From contig NZ_MBFG01000012.1 of the NCBI RefSeq assembly GCF_001696685.1, forward strand, positions 1-43,596: DNA of 43,596 bases, in the 5' to 3' direction. Under the pieces are notes generated by a model. It made no database searches. It saw nothing but the letters and a program-made list of their open reading frames with translations, and was not told the origin of the DNA. Every line of letters begins with the position of its first letter. Position 1 is the stretch's first letter. The translations under genes were made by a program, and so were the position numbers. This stretch comes from Nosocomiicoccus ampullae (lineage in GTDB: Bacteria > Bacillota > Bacilli > Staphylococcales > Salinicoccaceae). This document shows positions 16,870 through 25,629 of this stretch, piece by piece.

Positions 16870-18007
16870 AGTCGAAAAATACCATATCGAGTTTATCTTC
16901 TTTCGTAATCACATCTGTTTCGAGTAAATACTGATTGAGTTTTTCAAAATCAACATCTGCACCGATGCCTGGTTTGTCACTTACTGTGACGACCCCATTT
17001 TCTGCAACGACTTCTGGCGAGATAATATCCATATCCCAGTATCTACATGAAGATGCTGTGTCACCAGGAAGTGTGAAGTTAGATAATGTTGTAATCGCGA
17101 TATTTGTTAAACGACCAACACCCGCTTCTAACATTCCACCACACCATAGGGGGATATTGTTTGCTTTCGCGAGATCGTGGATTTTAATTGATTCTGCTAG
17201 TCCACCGACGCGTCCGACTTTAACGTTAATAATTTTACAGCTACCGAGCTCAATCGCAGCTTTTGCGTTTTCATAGCTATCGATTGATTCATCTAAACAG
17301 ACAGGTGTCTCGATTTCTTTTTGAAGTTTTGCGTGATCTACGATATCTGAACTACCGAGTGGTTGTTCAATCATCATTAAGTTAAATTCATCGAGCGCTT
17401 TTAACGTTTCGACGTCATCTAACGTATATGCTGAGTTAGCGTCGACCATAAGTGGAATGTCTGGGAAATGTTTACGGATCAGACGAACGTATTCAACATC
17501 TCGACCAGGTTTAATTTTTACTTTAATTCGTTTATATCCTTCGTTAACTTTCTCCTCGATTTTCGGAAGAATTGCTTCATCTGTTTCTTCTAACCCTAGA
17601 GAAATACCAACTTCGACTTTTGTTTTCTCGCCGCCAAGCACTTTATATAACGGTTCACCGATTTGTTTTGCGTATAAATCCCATACTGCAGTTTCAACAC
17701 CAGATTTTGCCATGTTATTACGTTTAAATGGCTTAAAAATCTCAGTGACTTCTTTAGGATGACTCAATTCGCTTTGGATGAGTAGTGGACCAAAGTATTT
17801 CTTAATTGCAACGACTGCACTATCCATAAATTCTTCAGAATATAATGGGTCCTCTCCAGCCACACATTCTCCAAAACCGCTTAAACCATTTTCGTCGATG
17901 ACTTCAACGATTGTCACGAAGCGGTCAATTTGCGTTCCAAAACTTGTGGTAAATGGAGTTTTCATTTCCATTTTTAACTTGTGAAGTTTAATTGTTTCGA
18001 TATTCAT
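16868..18007 (-). CDS. o-Succinylbenzoate synthase / N-acylamino acid racemase (enolase superfamily)
   Basis: A 379-residue member of the muconate-lactonizing subgroup, MenC type 2. The N-terminal capping domain is followed by the barrel residues: KRIKVKIKPG (catalytic Lys pair), MVDANSAY (metal Asp), MIEQPLG (metal Glu), CLDESI (metal Asp) and INVKVGRVGG (second acid/base Lys). AAAGGAG precedes ATG at 18007. No men genes are adjacent. The divergent neighbour is an M20 amidohydrolase, the usual partner of N-succinyl/N-acylamino acid racemases that convert D-amino acids to the L form. I therefore favour the racemase role, but family members often do both reactions and sequence alone cannot separate them. 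Confidence 0.85.
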   Translation of the reverse strand: MNIETIKLHKLKMEMKTPFTTSFGTQIDRFVTIVEVIDENGLSGFGECVAGEDPLYSEEFMDSAVVAIKKYFGPLLIQSELSHPKEVTEIFKPFKRNNMAKSGVETAVWDLYAKQIGEPLYKVLGGEKTKVEVGISLGLEETDEAILPKIEEKVNEGYKRIKVKIKPGRDVEYVRLIRKHFPDIPLMVDANSAYTLDDVETLKALDEFNLMMIEQPLGSSDIVDHAKLQKEIETPVCLDESIDSYENAKAAIELGSCKIINVKVGRVGGLAESIKIHDLAKANNIPLWCGGMLEAGVGRLTNIAITTLSNFTLPGDTASSCRYWDMDIISPEVVAENGVVTVSDKPGIGADVDFEKLNQYLLETDVITKEDKLDMVFFD

Positions 18008-18060
18008 AACGCATCTCCTTTAATTTATCGTCTAACGACGACAAAACCTTTGTTAAAGTT

Positions 18061-18096
18061 ATAGTGTATACGTTATCATTATATCAAATACACTAT
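18061..18096. promoter_or_regulatory. Inverted repeat in the divergent promoter region
   Basis: ATAGTGTA (18061-18068) and TACACTAT (18089-18096) are exact inverted arms 20 bases apart, between the divergent racemase and amidohydrolase genes. The arm centres are about 28 bases apart. It is a plausible operator for a shared regulator; none is encoded next to it. Confidence 0.4.
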
Positions 18097-18112
18097 TGAA
18101 AAGAGGATAAAA

Positions 18113-19228
18113 ATGACTGAACCTGAAATAATTCAAACTGAAATTAATAAAATTTTTAAACACATTCATGCGCATCCTGAACTAAGTTTACAAGAAGTTC
18201 AAACAACACAGTATATTTTTAATTATTTACAGAAAAGAGGATTTTCACCGGTTAAATTTGAAGATTTTCCGGGGCTATATTGCGACATTGGGGATTTTAG
18301 TGAGAGTAGCGTAAAAATCGGTGTTCGTGCGGATATCGATGCGTTATGGCAAGAAGTAAATGGTGTCGAGCAGGCGAATCATTCGTGCGGACACGATGCA
18401 CATACTGCAATGGTGATCGGCGCGATGTTAATGCTAAAAGACAACATGCCTGAAAATAAAGGCGTGCGCTTTGTATTCCAACCAGCAGAAGAAATTGGAC
18501 TCGGCGCACAAAAGATAAATAAAACAGGTATTATTAATGATTTAGATTACATGTTTGGAATTCACTTACGTCCGATTGAAGAAGCAAAATCAGGATATAT
18601 TTCACCGAGTATTGAGCACGGTGCCACAGGTTCGATTGCATTTAAAATTATCGGTGAAGATGCGCACGGCGCACGACCACATTTAAACACGAACGCGATT
18701 GAAATTGGTTCAACAATCGTAGCGATGCTAGAAAACATCCATGTTAACCCAATGATTCCACACTCGATTAAAGTGACAAAATTCCATGCAGGTGGTCAGT
18801 CGTTAAATATTATCCCAGGTAGTGTGTCGATGGGTATTGATTTACGCGCGCAGACAAATAAAGTAATGGATAAAATAATCAATGAAGTGATGGACGTATT
18901 AAAAACAATTGAGACGTTATATGAAGTTGAGGTCGACATTGAAGAATCTCAAAAAATGGTCGCAAGCGAAAGCCATGAAGACGCGATTGACGTATTAAGA
19001 GAAGCGATTATAAGCGCTGTAGGAGAAGAGTACTTAATCGATCCGATTATTACGAGTGGAGGAGATGACTTCCATTTTTACACGGTAGGGAATCCTCACT
19101 TAAAAGGAGCGATGATTGGTCTAGGTTGTAATTTAACGCCAGGGCTTCACCACCCATATATGAAGTTTGAACATGATATGATGCCAGTAGGGGCACAAGT
19201 AATTTACGAAGCGATTATGAAAGTGTAA
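18113..19228 (+). CDS. M20-family N-acyl-amino acid amidohydrolase
   Basis: A 371-residue zinc amidohydrolase of the M20D/aminoacylase-hippurate hydrolase group. Visible are HPELSLQE, RADIDAL, the metal-binding SCGHDAHTAM, FQPAEEIGLGAQ (catalytic Glu), the His of GIHLRP, the dimerisation-domain GEDAHGARPH, and the late HHPYMKFE. AGAGGA precedes ATG 18113. It runs into an SDR gene 11 bases downstream and is divergent from the MenC/racemase gene. It would hydrolyse an N-acyl-L-amino acid made by the racemase; this pairing is an inference from neighbourhood. Confidence 0.88.
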   Translation: MTEPEIIQTEINKIFKHIHAHPELSLQEVQTTQYIFNYLQKRGFSPVKFEDFPGLYCDIGDFSESSVKIGVRADIDALWQEVNGVEQANHSCGHDAHTAMVIGAMLMLKDNMPENKGVRFVFQPAEEIGLGAQKINKTGIINDLDYMFGIHLRPIEEAKSGYISPSIEHGATGSIAFKIIGEDAHGARPHLNTNAIEIGSTIVAMLENIHVNPMIPHSIKVTKFHAGGQSLNIIPGSVSMGIDLRAQTNKVMDKIINEVMDVLKTIETLYEVEVDIEESQKMVASESHEDAIDVLREAIISAVGEEYLIDPIITSGGDDFHFYTVGNPHLKGAMIGLGCNLTPGLHHPYMKFEHDMMPVGAQVIYEAIMKV

Positions 19229-19239
19229 AGGAGAATTTC

Positions 19240-19929
19240 ATGGATTTAACAGGTAAAACAGCAATAGTAACAGGTGGTAACGGAGGTATTGGCCTTGCAA
19301 TCGCGAAGCGACTCGTTGAAGAAGGTGCGAACGTCACGATTACCGGCCGAAGTGAAGATAAACTACAATCTGCGTTAAAAGAATTAAATAGCGACCACGT
19401 ACTCGCTCTAAAAACAGACGTTTCAAAATTTGATGAAGTAAAACAATTAGTCGATAAAACGAAAGAAAAATTCGGTGAAATCGATATTTATGTAAACAAC
19501 GCAGGCCTTATGAAAAGTAGCCGAGTAACTGATGGTGACGTAAAGTCATGGGATAATATGATAGACACGAATATTAAAGGTATTCTATACGGTGTTCACC
19601 ACGTCGTATCTGATATGAAAGAAAGAGGAAGCGGACATATTATTAATACGACGAGTGTATCTGCACACGAAGTGACAAAACAAAGTACTGTATACTCCGC
19701 GACGAAAATCGCAGCACTCACAATTGGGCAAGGGTTAGAAAAAGAACTCGCGCATACTGGAGTGAGAGTGACGAGCATTTCTCCAGGTATGGTCGACACA
19801 AGACTTGCTGAAAATGTAAAGTCTGACCGTAAAAAATTAGAAGCAAGAGATATTGCGAACGCAGTCATTTATGCACTCACTCAACCAGATTATGTGAACG
19901 TCAACGAAATCATCGTTAGACCAGTATAA
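19240..19929 (+). CDS. Short-chain dehydrogenase/reductase
   Basis: A 229-residue classical SDR. The Rossmann nucleotide motif is TGGNGGIG, followed by NNAG and the catalytic Ser (TTSVSA), Tyr and Lys in YSATKIAAL. The acidic/basic pattern after beta-2 (TGRSEDK) favours NADP(H). GGAG lies just upstream of ATG 19240, eleven bases after the amidohydrolase stop, so the two form an operon. The substrate is unknown. Confidence 0.9.
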   Translation: MDLTGKTAIVTGGNGGIGLAIAKRLVEEGANVTITGRSEDKLQSALKELNSDHVLALKTDVSKFDEVKQLVDKTKEKFGEIDIYVNNAGLMKSSRVTDGDVKSWDNMIDTNIKGILYGVHHVVSDMKERGSGHIINTTSVSAHEVTKQSTVYSATKIAALTIGQGLEKELAHTGVRVTSISPGMVDTRLAENVKSDRKKLEARDIANAVIYALTQPDYVNVNEIIVRPV

Positions 19930-19934
19930 TAAAT

Positions 19935-19962
19935 AAAGCACTCCTTACGGAGTGCTTTTAAA
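19935..19962. terminator. Terminator between convergent SDR and pdxS
   Basis: AAAGCACTCC pairs with GGAGTGCTTT around a TTAC loop. An A tract on one side and a T tract on the other let it work in both directions. Confidence 0.85.
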
Positions 19963-19968
19963 TTTTAA

Positions 19969-20850
19969 TTATTCACTTCTATCTGCCATAAGTTCAGCTG
20001 CATCGAGTGTTCTAATATCGATACCTTTCATAGCTGCACCTAAGTCTTTCGCAAGTTCACCGATGAGTTTGTAGTCTTTATAGTTTTCAGTTGCTTGTAC
20101 GATTGCTGATGCAAATTTTTCAGGGTCTTCAGATTTAAAGATACCTGAACCGACGAATACACCGTCCGCACCAAGTTCCATCATAAGTGCTGCGTCTTGA
20201 GGTGTTGCAACACCACCTGCTGCGAAGTTTAATACAGGTAAACGTCCGTATTCACGAATTGCACGTAATACGTCGATCGGTGCACCAAGTTCTTTACTAG
20301 CTGTCATTAATTCCGCTTCGTCTAAGTTTAAAATGTGCTCGACTTCTTTGTTCACTTGTCTCATATGTCTCACTGCTTCAACGATGTTACCAGTTCCTGG
20401 TTCACCTTTCGTACGTAGCATCGTAGCACCTTCACCAAGGCGACGTGCAGCTTCGCCTAAGTTTCTACATCCACAAACGAATGGTGTGTCGTATGTCCAT
20501 TTGTCTAAGTGGTATTCTTCATCTGCAGGAGTTAATACTTCAGACTCATCGATATAGTCGACGTTTAACGCTTCTAACGTACGTGCTTCAGAGATATGTC
20601 CGATACGACCTTTCGCCATAACCGGGATAGATACTGCGTTTTGCACTTCTTCGATAATTGAAGGGTTTGCCATACGTGCAACGCCACCCATTTTACGAAT
20701 GTCGCTTGGTACAGCTTCTAACGCCATTACAGCAACCGCACCAGCTTTTTCAGCGATCTTTGCTTGTTCAGCGTTAATGACGTCCATGATGACGCCACCT
20801 TTCATCTTCTGACTTAATTCTGATTCTAAATGTACATATGATTTACTCAC
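19969..20850 (-). CDS. pdxS: Pyridoxal 5'-phosphate synthase subunit PdxS (no pdxT beside it)
   Basis: The synthase subunit of the deoxyxylulose-independent vitamin B6 pathway, which makes PLP from ribose 5-phosphate, glyceraldehyde 3-phosphate and ammonia. From GTG 20850 it has 293 residues, with Asp23 (GGVIMDV), the Schiff-base Lys80 (VMAKGRIGH) and Lys148 (RTKGEPGTG) in place. I prefer GTG over ATG 20856 because AAAGGTGG touches the ATG. The N-terminal helix, in relatives close to VKRGMAEMQKGGV, reads [13 protein letters not shown] here. The usual ALERVP is ALEAVP, and the usual ERGW end is DRSE. The glutaminase gene pdxT, normally the next gene, is absent: a terminator and the convergent SDR follow. 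It is divergent from pdxR. Confidence 0.92.
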   Translation of the reverse strand: MSKSYVHLESELSQKMKGGVIMDVINAEQAKIAEKAGAVAVMALEAVPSDIRKMGGVARMANPSIIEEVQNAVSIPVMAKGRIGHISEARTLEALNVDYIDESEVLTPADEEYHLDKWTYDTPFVCGCRNLGEAARRLGEGATMLRTKGEPGTGNIVEAVRHMRQVNKEVEHILNLDEAELMTASKELGAPIDVLRAIREYGRLPVLNFAAGGVATPQDAALMMELGADGVFVGSGIFKSEDPEKFASAIVQATENYKDYKLIGELAKDLGAAMKGIDIRTLDAAELMADRSE

Positions 20851-20889
20851 TGTCATCCACCTTTTCTTTATTGATTAATTTCAGTGTAA

Positions 20890-20927
20890 TTGATAATCTG
20901 ATACTTAGAAATACTCAAATCTATAAT
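20890..20927. promoter_or_regulatory. Overlapping divergent promoters of pdxS and pdxR
   Basis: On the minus strand TTGAGT (20918-20913), 17 bases and TATCAA (20895-20890) form the pdxS promoter. On the plus strand TATAAT (20922-20927) with a weak -35 near 20899 forms the pdxR promoter. The two overlap face to face, the arrangement known for PdxR-controlled B6 genes, so PdxR probably binds here. Confidence 0.6.
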
Positions 20928-20944
20928 TAATTTAGGGGTCAGTT

Positions 20945-22288
20945 ATGACATTATATTTAGAATTGTACGAGTCACTAAAGTCACAAATTATATCTGGTGA
21001 TTATGAAACGGACGATAAACTACCGTCAAAGCGCCAGTTAGAAAAGCATTTAAACGTGTCGCAAACGACAATCGAACGGGCGTATGAATTACTGTTAGAC
21101 GAAGGGTTTATATACTCAAAACCGAGAAGCGGATATTATGTCAGTAAGCTAGAAGTACTGCCAGTCGTCAGAAAAACACAAATAGAATCAGATGAAAAAA
21201 CGATAGAACAAGACTATACATATTCGTTTGAAACGGCTCAAGTAGACTTAGAGCACTTTCCGTTTGATACGTTTCGTAAATTGTCCCGACAAGTGTTTGA
21301 CGCGCCATATGAACATTTGTTAAATGAAGATTATAACGAAGGGTTATATGAGTTGCGTCAACAAATTGCGAAATACCTGTTTAATAGTCGCGGTGTATCG
21401 GCATCTCACGATCAAATTATTATCGGGTCGTCGACAAATCAGTTGATGGAATACGTCGTAAGGTTATTAAACAACCATACGTTTATGATCGAATCACCGA
21501 GTTATCCACCAGCAAAAATGGTATTAGAAAAGCATAGAATTGACTACATGACACTGCCATTAGAATCAGACGGTATTAACATCGATGACGTTAAAAATAG
21601 TCATAGAGATGTGATTTTCATCACGCCAAGTCATCACTTTCCGACCGGTTCAGTGATGACGATTGAAAAGCGCACGCAACTATTAAAATGGGCATATGAA
21701 AAAGAAAATCGATATATTATCGAGGATGATTATGATTCAGAATTTCGTTATTTTAAAAAGCCATTACCTGCACTTCAAAGTTTAGATACGGAGTCACGCG
21801 TTATTTATATCAGTACGTTTTCTAAAGCATTATTTCCGATGCTTCGTATGGCGTATATGGTACTACCTAAACATTTAGTCGAAGATTTTCATCGGTTAAA
21901 ATATAAAGAGTCGAATACAGTGCCGATTCATACGCAGCAAATCGTTGCGCTCTTTTTACGGAGTGGCCATTTCGACCGTCATTTAAATAAAATGCGTAAT
22001 ATTTATGAAAAGAAAATTACGTACATTATGAAGCGTCTAAAACCATATGAGACTGAGTTAACTGTAAGTGGTGAACAAGCGGGCATGCATTTTGTGTTAA
22101 CAGTAACGAACGGCCGAACGTTAGATGATTGCTTAAAACGTGCGAAGACACGCGATTTAAAAATTGAGCCGATGAAAACATACGATAAAAATCATACAGA
22201 TGTATCGTTTGTGATTGGCTTTGGTAGTATCCCTTTCAGTCAACTTGAAAGTCATATGGACGTGTTAATTGACGCGTTAACGGGTTAG
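20945..22288 (+). CDS. pdxR: MocR/PdxR-type regulator (GntR helix-turn-helix fused to aminotransferase fold)
   Basis: A 447-residue transcription factor. Residues about 1-72 are a winged helix of the GntR type (DDKLPSKRQLEKHLNVSQTT, then YELLLDEGFIYSKPRSGYYV). The rest is a fold-type I aminotransferase domain that binds PLP as effector, with EDDYDSEFRY and the PLP lysine in STFSKALFPMLR. Divergent placement from pdxS indicates the B6-responsive activator PdxR. The start is ATG 20945, behind TTTAGGGG. Confidence 0.88.
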   Translation: MTLYLELYESLKSQIISGDYETDDKLPSKRQLEKHLNVSQTTIERAYELLLDEGFIYSKPRSGYYVSKLEVLPVVRKTQIESDEKTIEQDYTYSFETAQVDLEHFPFDTFRKLSRQVFDAPYEHLLNEDYNEGLYELRQQIAKYLFNSRGVSASHDQIIIGSSTNQLMEYVVRLLNNHTFMIESPSYPPAKMVLEKHRIDYMTLPLESDGINIDDVKNSHRDVIFITPSHHFPTGSVMTIEKRTQLLKWAYEKENRYIIEDDYDSEFRYFKKPLPALQSLDTESRVIYISTFSKALFPMLRMAYMVLPKHLVEDFHRLKYKESNTVPIHTQQIVALFLRSGHFDRHLNKMRNIYEKKITYIMKRLKPYETELTVSGEQAGMHFVLTVTNGRTLDDCLKRAKTRDLKIEPMKTYDKNHTDVSFVIGFGSIPFSQLESHMDVLIDALTG

Positions 22289-22362
22289 ATTTACTTTTTG
22301 TTAGTTTATCTTTAAAAGTCATGTTATTATCGAAATAGAGAGTGTATCGGAGGAATTACAAA

Positions 22363-23115
22363 ATGAGATTAACACGTTTTATCGGTTTAGGTTTAAGTTC
22401 ACTATTAGTACTCAGCGCATGTTCGAATGACGAAAAGGAAGAAAAAGAAGTTGTCGAAGAAGAAACGACAACAACTGCTGAGAACGAAGAGGTAACTGAA
22501 GAAGTTAAAATAAATGACGAGACTTTACAAAAAGTCGTCGACAAATCGAGTGAGATCGATTCGTATCATACATCGCTAGAGGTTGATGCAGAATTAGACG
22601 GTGAAGTTGAAGAGGCAATGAACGTCGATGTCGAATATGTGGATGGGAATCCGCCGGAAATTGCGTTAAAGTCTTCTGACGTTTTAAGAACGATCTCTAA
22701 AGATGGTCGTACGTACTTTAATAACGATGAAGAGTGGGTAGAAATTACAGATTCTATCGACGAAGGTTCGTTATTTAGAGTGACGTATCAAAAGCTAGTG
22801 AATACGTTAATGACCGTTAAAGACGAACTAGAAAAAGAAGAAGTCGACGGAAATTATGTATATAAATTTAAAGGTCAAAATCAAAATATATATCATGCGA
22901 TAGAAAAACTGTTACACATGAACTTAGGAGAAGTCGATGTATCGAATCACGATATCGAATTAGAGTTTGTTGTCGACGAAGAGTATTTCATTCGTTCAAT
23001 GATTTTTAATATTGCGATTCAAGATGAAGAAGGTACTGTAAACCTTAAAGGTGAAAGCACATTCGATTCGTTTAATGAAATCGATGGAATCGAAGTGCCA
23101 GAAGAAATAGAGTAA
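22363..23115 (+). CDS. Acidic lipoprotein with LolA/LppX-like (DUF6612-type) domain
   Basis: A 250-residue predicted lipoprotein. The signal peptide ends in LLVLSACS (lipobox Cys), then comes a Glu/Thr-rich linker, then a domain of alternating strands (SYHTSLEVDAELDGEV, YFNNDEEWVEITDSI, FKGQNQNIYHAIEKLL, FNEIDGIEVPEEIE). The pattern resembles LppX/LolA-like lipoproteins of Firmicutes; I am confident of the lipoprotein, less of the family. GGAGG (22350-22354) eight bases before ATG 22363 fixes the start. Seven in-frame codons upstream overlap the ribosome site and are not used. Confidence 0.75.
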   Translation: MRLTRFIGLGLSSLLVLSACSNDEKEEKEVVEEETTTTAENEEVTEEVKINDETLQKVVDKSSEIDSYHTSLEVDAELDGEVEEAMNVDVEYVDGNPPEIALKSSDVLRTISKDGRTYFNNDEEWVEITDSIDEGSLFRVTYQKLVNTLMTVKDELEKEEVDGNYVYKFKGQNQNIYHAIEKLLHMNLGEVDVSNHDIELEFVVDEEYFIRSMIFNIAIQDEEGTVNLKGESTFDSFNEIDGIEVPEEIE

Positions 23116-23142
23116 AAGACTAGCCGGGCTAGTCTTTTTTAG
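23116..23142. terminator. Bidirectional terminator
   Basis: AGACTAGCC pairs with GGCTAGTCT and is followed by six T on the plus strand. It lies between the convergent lipoprotein and dioxygenase genes. Confidence 0.85.
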
Positions 23143-24065
23143 TCTTCAATATTTTGTAAATATAATTCGATGAAGTCTCTATTTTCTTCAAGGGTAGGTG
23201 GTAGAGATAACTTCTCGCCAAGTGTTTCAATCGGTTCGTCGACAGTAAATCCGTTCGTATGAACCGCAAGTTCAACGACAATATTTCCTGGTACGTTAAT
23301 ATAGAGAGATGTAAAGTAGTGACGGTCGACAATGCCGGAATTAACATAATGTTCGTCGTTTAAAAGATTTTCTAACTCTTTTAACTCATCGAGGCTATCG
23401 ACGTTTACCGCTAAGTGATGCACACTCCCGTAACCTTGTTGCTCCATCATCGGTGATCGGTTTTCTTTAACGTAAATGCGGTCATCACCGATTTTAATGA
23501 CAGTATCATCTTGATTTTTAAAGTCTTCATCAACTATTCCCCCGAGTAGCTTTAACGTTTCAGTAAATGCTACTTGATACTGCACAGTAACTTCCACACC
23601 GTGTATACTCGTAATACGATATTTTTCAACGATTTCACCGTTGTTACCAAAAGGTACTACGTCTTCTTCAACAGGATCCACTATTAACATCATACGTTGG
23701 TTTTCAACGTCGTAAAATTTAAGTGCATCTTTACCACTATATTTAGAAATCCCTTCATGACGGATGTTAAAAGAATTGAAGCGGTCTTCAAAAAATTGTA
23801 ACGCTTCGATTGATTGGACTCTAAAAATAGTCATCGTGATTGCATTTGTCCCATAGCGAACTGGTTGAGAATTTTTAATCTCGAAAAAAGTCATGTCCGT
23901 ACCGATAGATCCTATTTTGTCTGCATAAAATAAGTGATACATTGATGTATCATCTTGATTGACTGTTTTTTTCACACGACGTAGTCCTAAAATTTTTGTA
24001 AAGAAATGGTTGTTGTACTGAATGTCTTTGGTGATTGCAGATACGTGGTGCATTTGATTGATCAT
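23139..24065 (-). CDS. Ring-cleaving dioxygenase of the MhqO type (glyoxalase fold)
   Basis: About 309 residues with two vicinal-oxygen-chelate repeats. Likely metal residues are His in QMHHVSAI, His in GSVHHLAVN and Glu in NIVVELAVH. MhqO-type enzymes open hydroquinone/catechol rings and protect against quinones. I choose the start at 24065 (MINQMHH) because AAAGG is nine bases away; the ATGs at 24071 and 24074 are too close to it. It is divergent from an MhqD-like esterase, which is the main support for the quinone role. No MhqR-type regulator is encoded here. Confidence 0.8.
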   Translation of the reverse strand: MINQMHHVSAITKDIQYNNHFFTKILGLRRVKKTVNQDDTSMYHLFYADKIGSIGTDMTFFEIKNSQPVRYGTNAITMTIFRVQSIEALQFFEDRFNSFNIRHEGISKYSGKDALKFYDVENQRMMLIVDPVEEDVVPFGNNGEIVEKYRITSIHGVEVTVQYQVAFTETLKLLGGIVDEDFKNQDDTVIKIGDDRIYVKENRSPMMEQQGYGSVHHLAVNVDSLDELKELENLLNDEHYVNSGIVDRHYFTSLYINVPGNIVVELAVHTNGFTVDEPIETLGEKLSLPPTLEENRDFIELYLQNIED

Positions 24066-24162
24066 ATTCATCATCCTTTGGAATTCTTTAAAATAATTAT
24101 AAGTCATTTATTATGAGTGTTTAGCTTTTTTGTCTTATCATAATAGTATTGGGAGTGAAAAT

Positions 24163-24777
24163 ATGAAACACTTATTTATTAAAGGGAAAAACAATTCAGA
24201 GGAAACATTAATTCTCCTTCACGGTACCGGTGGACGCGAGACAGATTTGCTCGACATCGCAGCAACGGTAAATAGTTCAGCAAATATTTTAGCATTTCGT
24301 GGAGACGTACTTGAAGGTCAACAACTTCGTTACTTTAAACGAATTCATCCTAAAAAATATGATGAAGACAGTTTAAAAAATGAAGGTCAAAAGTTATACG
24401 ATGAAATTAAAAAATTATTTGAATTATATGACTTAGACTTAAATAAAGGATTTATTATCGGATATTCTAATGGCTCAAATATTGCCAGCCACGTATTATT
24501 AAACTATCCGTTACCGATATTTGGTGCATTTTTAATGCATCCAGCTTACTATTCAGAACAAATGCGAGACATAGATTTAAGCCATTTAAATGTGTTAATT
24601 ACAGCTGGAGCAAGAGACTTTAAGACGTCAGCTGGTGATGCGTTTAAAGTAAAGCAATTATTTGAAGAACGAAATGCAAACGTACAAATTGAACTCACCG
24701 ATGGTGGTCATGAAATACATTCGGACGAACTGATGCAAGGTCATGTATTTTATATTCAAAAAAGAAGCGCATTATAA
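24163..24777 (+). CDS. MhqD-like carboxylesterase/phospholipase (alpha/beta hydrolase)
   Basis: A 204-residue alpha/beta hydrolase of the phospholipase/carboxylesterase family. The catalytic triad is Ser in GYSNGSN, Asp in GARDFK and His in GGHEI; LLHGTGGRE forms the oxyanion region. MhqD of B. subtilis, in the quinone-detoxification regulon, is the closest family I recognise. GGGAG is six bases before ATG 24163; eleven in-frame codons upstream have no ribosome site. The stop overlaps the end of the convergent HAD gene by a few bases. Confidence 0.82.
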   Translation: MKHLFIKGKNNSEETLILLHGTGGRETDLLDIAATVNSSANILAFRGDVLEGQQLRYFKRIHPKKYDEDSLKNEGQKLYDEIKKLFELYDLDLNKGFIIGYSNGSNIASHVLLNYPLPIFGAFLMHPAYYSEQMRDIDLSHLNVLITAGARDFKTSAGDAFKVKQLFEERNANVQIELTDGGHEIHSDELMQGHVFYIQKRSAL

Positions 24778-24789
24778 GTAATGCGCTTC
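24758..24789 (-). terminator. Terminator of the HAD gene, inside the esterase coding end
   Basis: GAAGCGCATTA and TAATGCGCTTC (24764-24774 and 24779-24789) form a perfect 11-bp stem. On the minus strand it is followed by six T. It contains the stop codon region of the convergent esterase gene, so the coding end doubles as a terminator. Confidence 0.8.
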
Positions 24790-25614
24790 GAAATATTGTG
24801 CGAGACCTTCTTCTTCATTCGTAAATTCTGTTTTGTCATCGCTAAGGTCTTTTAACTCTTCAATCGCATGTTTCATTGCGACAGATTTCCCTGCGACTTT
24901 AAACATTGGGATATCGTTCATACTATCTCCGAATACATGAATGTCCGATAAATTTATATTAAAGTGTTCAGCAAGTACAGTGAGACCTGTACCTTTATCT
25001 ACACCAGGAACCATAATTTCAGAGTTATGCACCGCTGTTTGATAGAGTGCATATTTTGTATTGTTGTCTGAATTTTGATCGAGTGTATTATAAAACTTCT
25101 TGATTTTATCTTTATAATTACTAAAGAAATATAGTTTAATAACGTCTGTTAAATCGATCGTATCTACCCACTGATTACTGTCTGTAATACTTCGGCTTGC
25201 ACCGATTGTTTCGTACGCGAGTACATCTTCTTCTGGTGGATGAAGTAAGTCTTCTAACGCGTATTCTTTATCTTGTAAAAATGTAAATGGACCGTCATTT
25301 GTCGTATTCACTTCGTAGTAAACTTTTTGTTCTCTTGCGATAGAAATGACTTCTTCAATCGTTTCTTTTTTAAATGTCGAACTTCTTAGCACTTGACCTT
25401 GAGCAACAACAACAACGCCACTTGCTGCGACGTATCCGTCGACCGGTAAATCTTTTGGTAACTTTGAGGATAATGATTTCATTGAACGGCCGGTTGCAAT
25501 AAAAATGAGTATACCTTTTTCGTGCATGTTGTGAATGGCTTGTTCTAATCTTTTGCTAAATTTACCGTCATTCGTTAGAGCGGTACCGTCTAAATCGATT
25601 GCGACTGCCTTCAT
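24772..25614 (-). CDS. Cof-type HAD-family sugar-phosphate phosphatase
   Basis: A 280-residue HAD hydrolase of subclass IIB. Motif I is AIDLDGTAL, motif II FIATGRS, motif III the Lys in GVDKGTGL, and motif IV FGDSMNDIPM. A large cap domain lies between motifs II and III. It would dephosphorylate a small phosphorylated metabolite in the cytoplasm. AGGAGG precedes ATG at 25614, and the gene is co-transcribed with the acetamidase upstream (15-base gap). Confidence 0.9.
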   Translation of the reverse strand: MKAVAIDLDGTALTNDGKFSKRLEQAIHNMHEKGILIFIATGRSMKSLSSKLPKDLPVDGYVAASGVVVVAQGQVLRSSTFKKETIEEVISIAREQKVYYEVNTTNDGPFTFLQDKEYALEDLLHPPEEDVLAYETIGASRSITDSNQWVDTIDLTDVIKLYFFSNYKDKIKKFYNTLDQNSDNNTKYALYQTAVHNSEIMVPGVDKGTGLTVLAEHFNINLSDIHVFGDSMNDIPMFKVAGKSVAMKHAIEELKDLSDDKTEFTNEEEGLAQYFEAHYL

Positions 25615-25629
25615 ATTGAAAGCCTCCTA

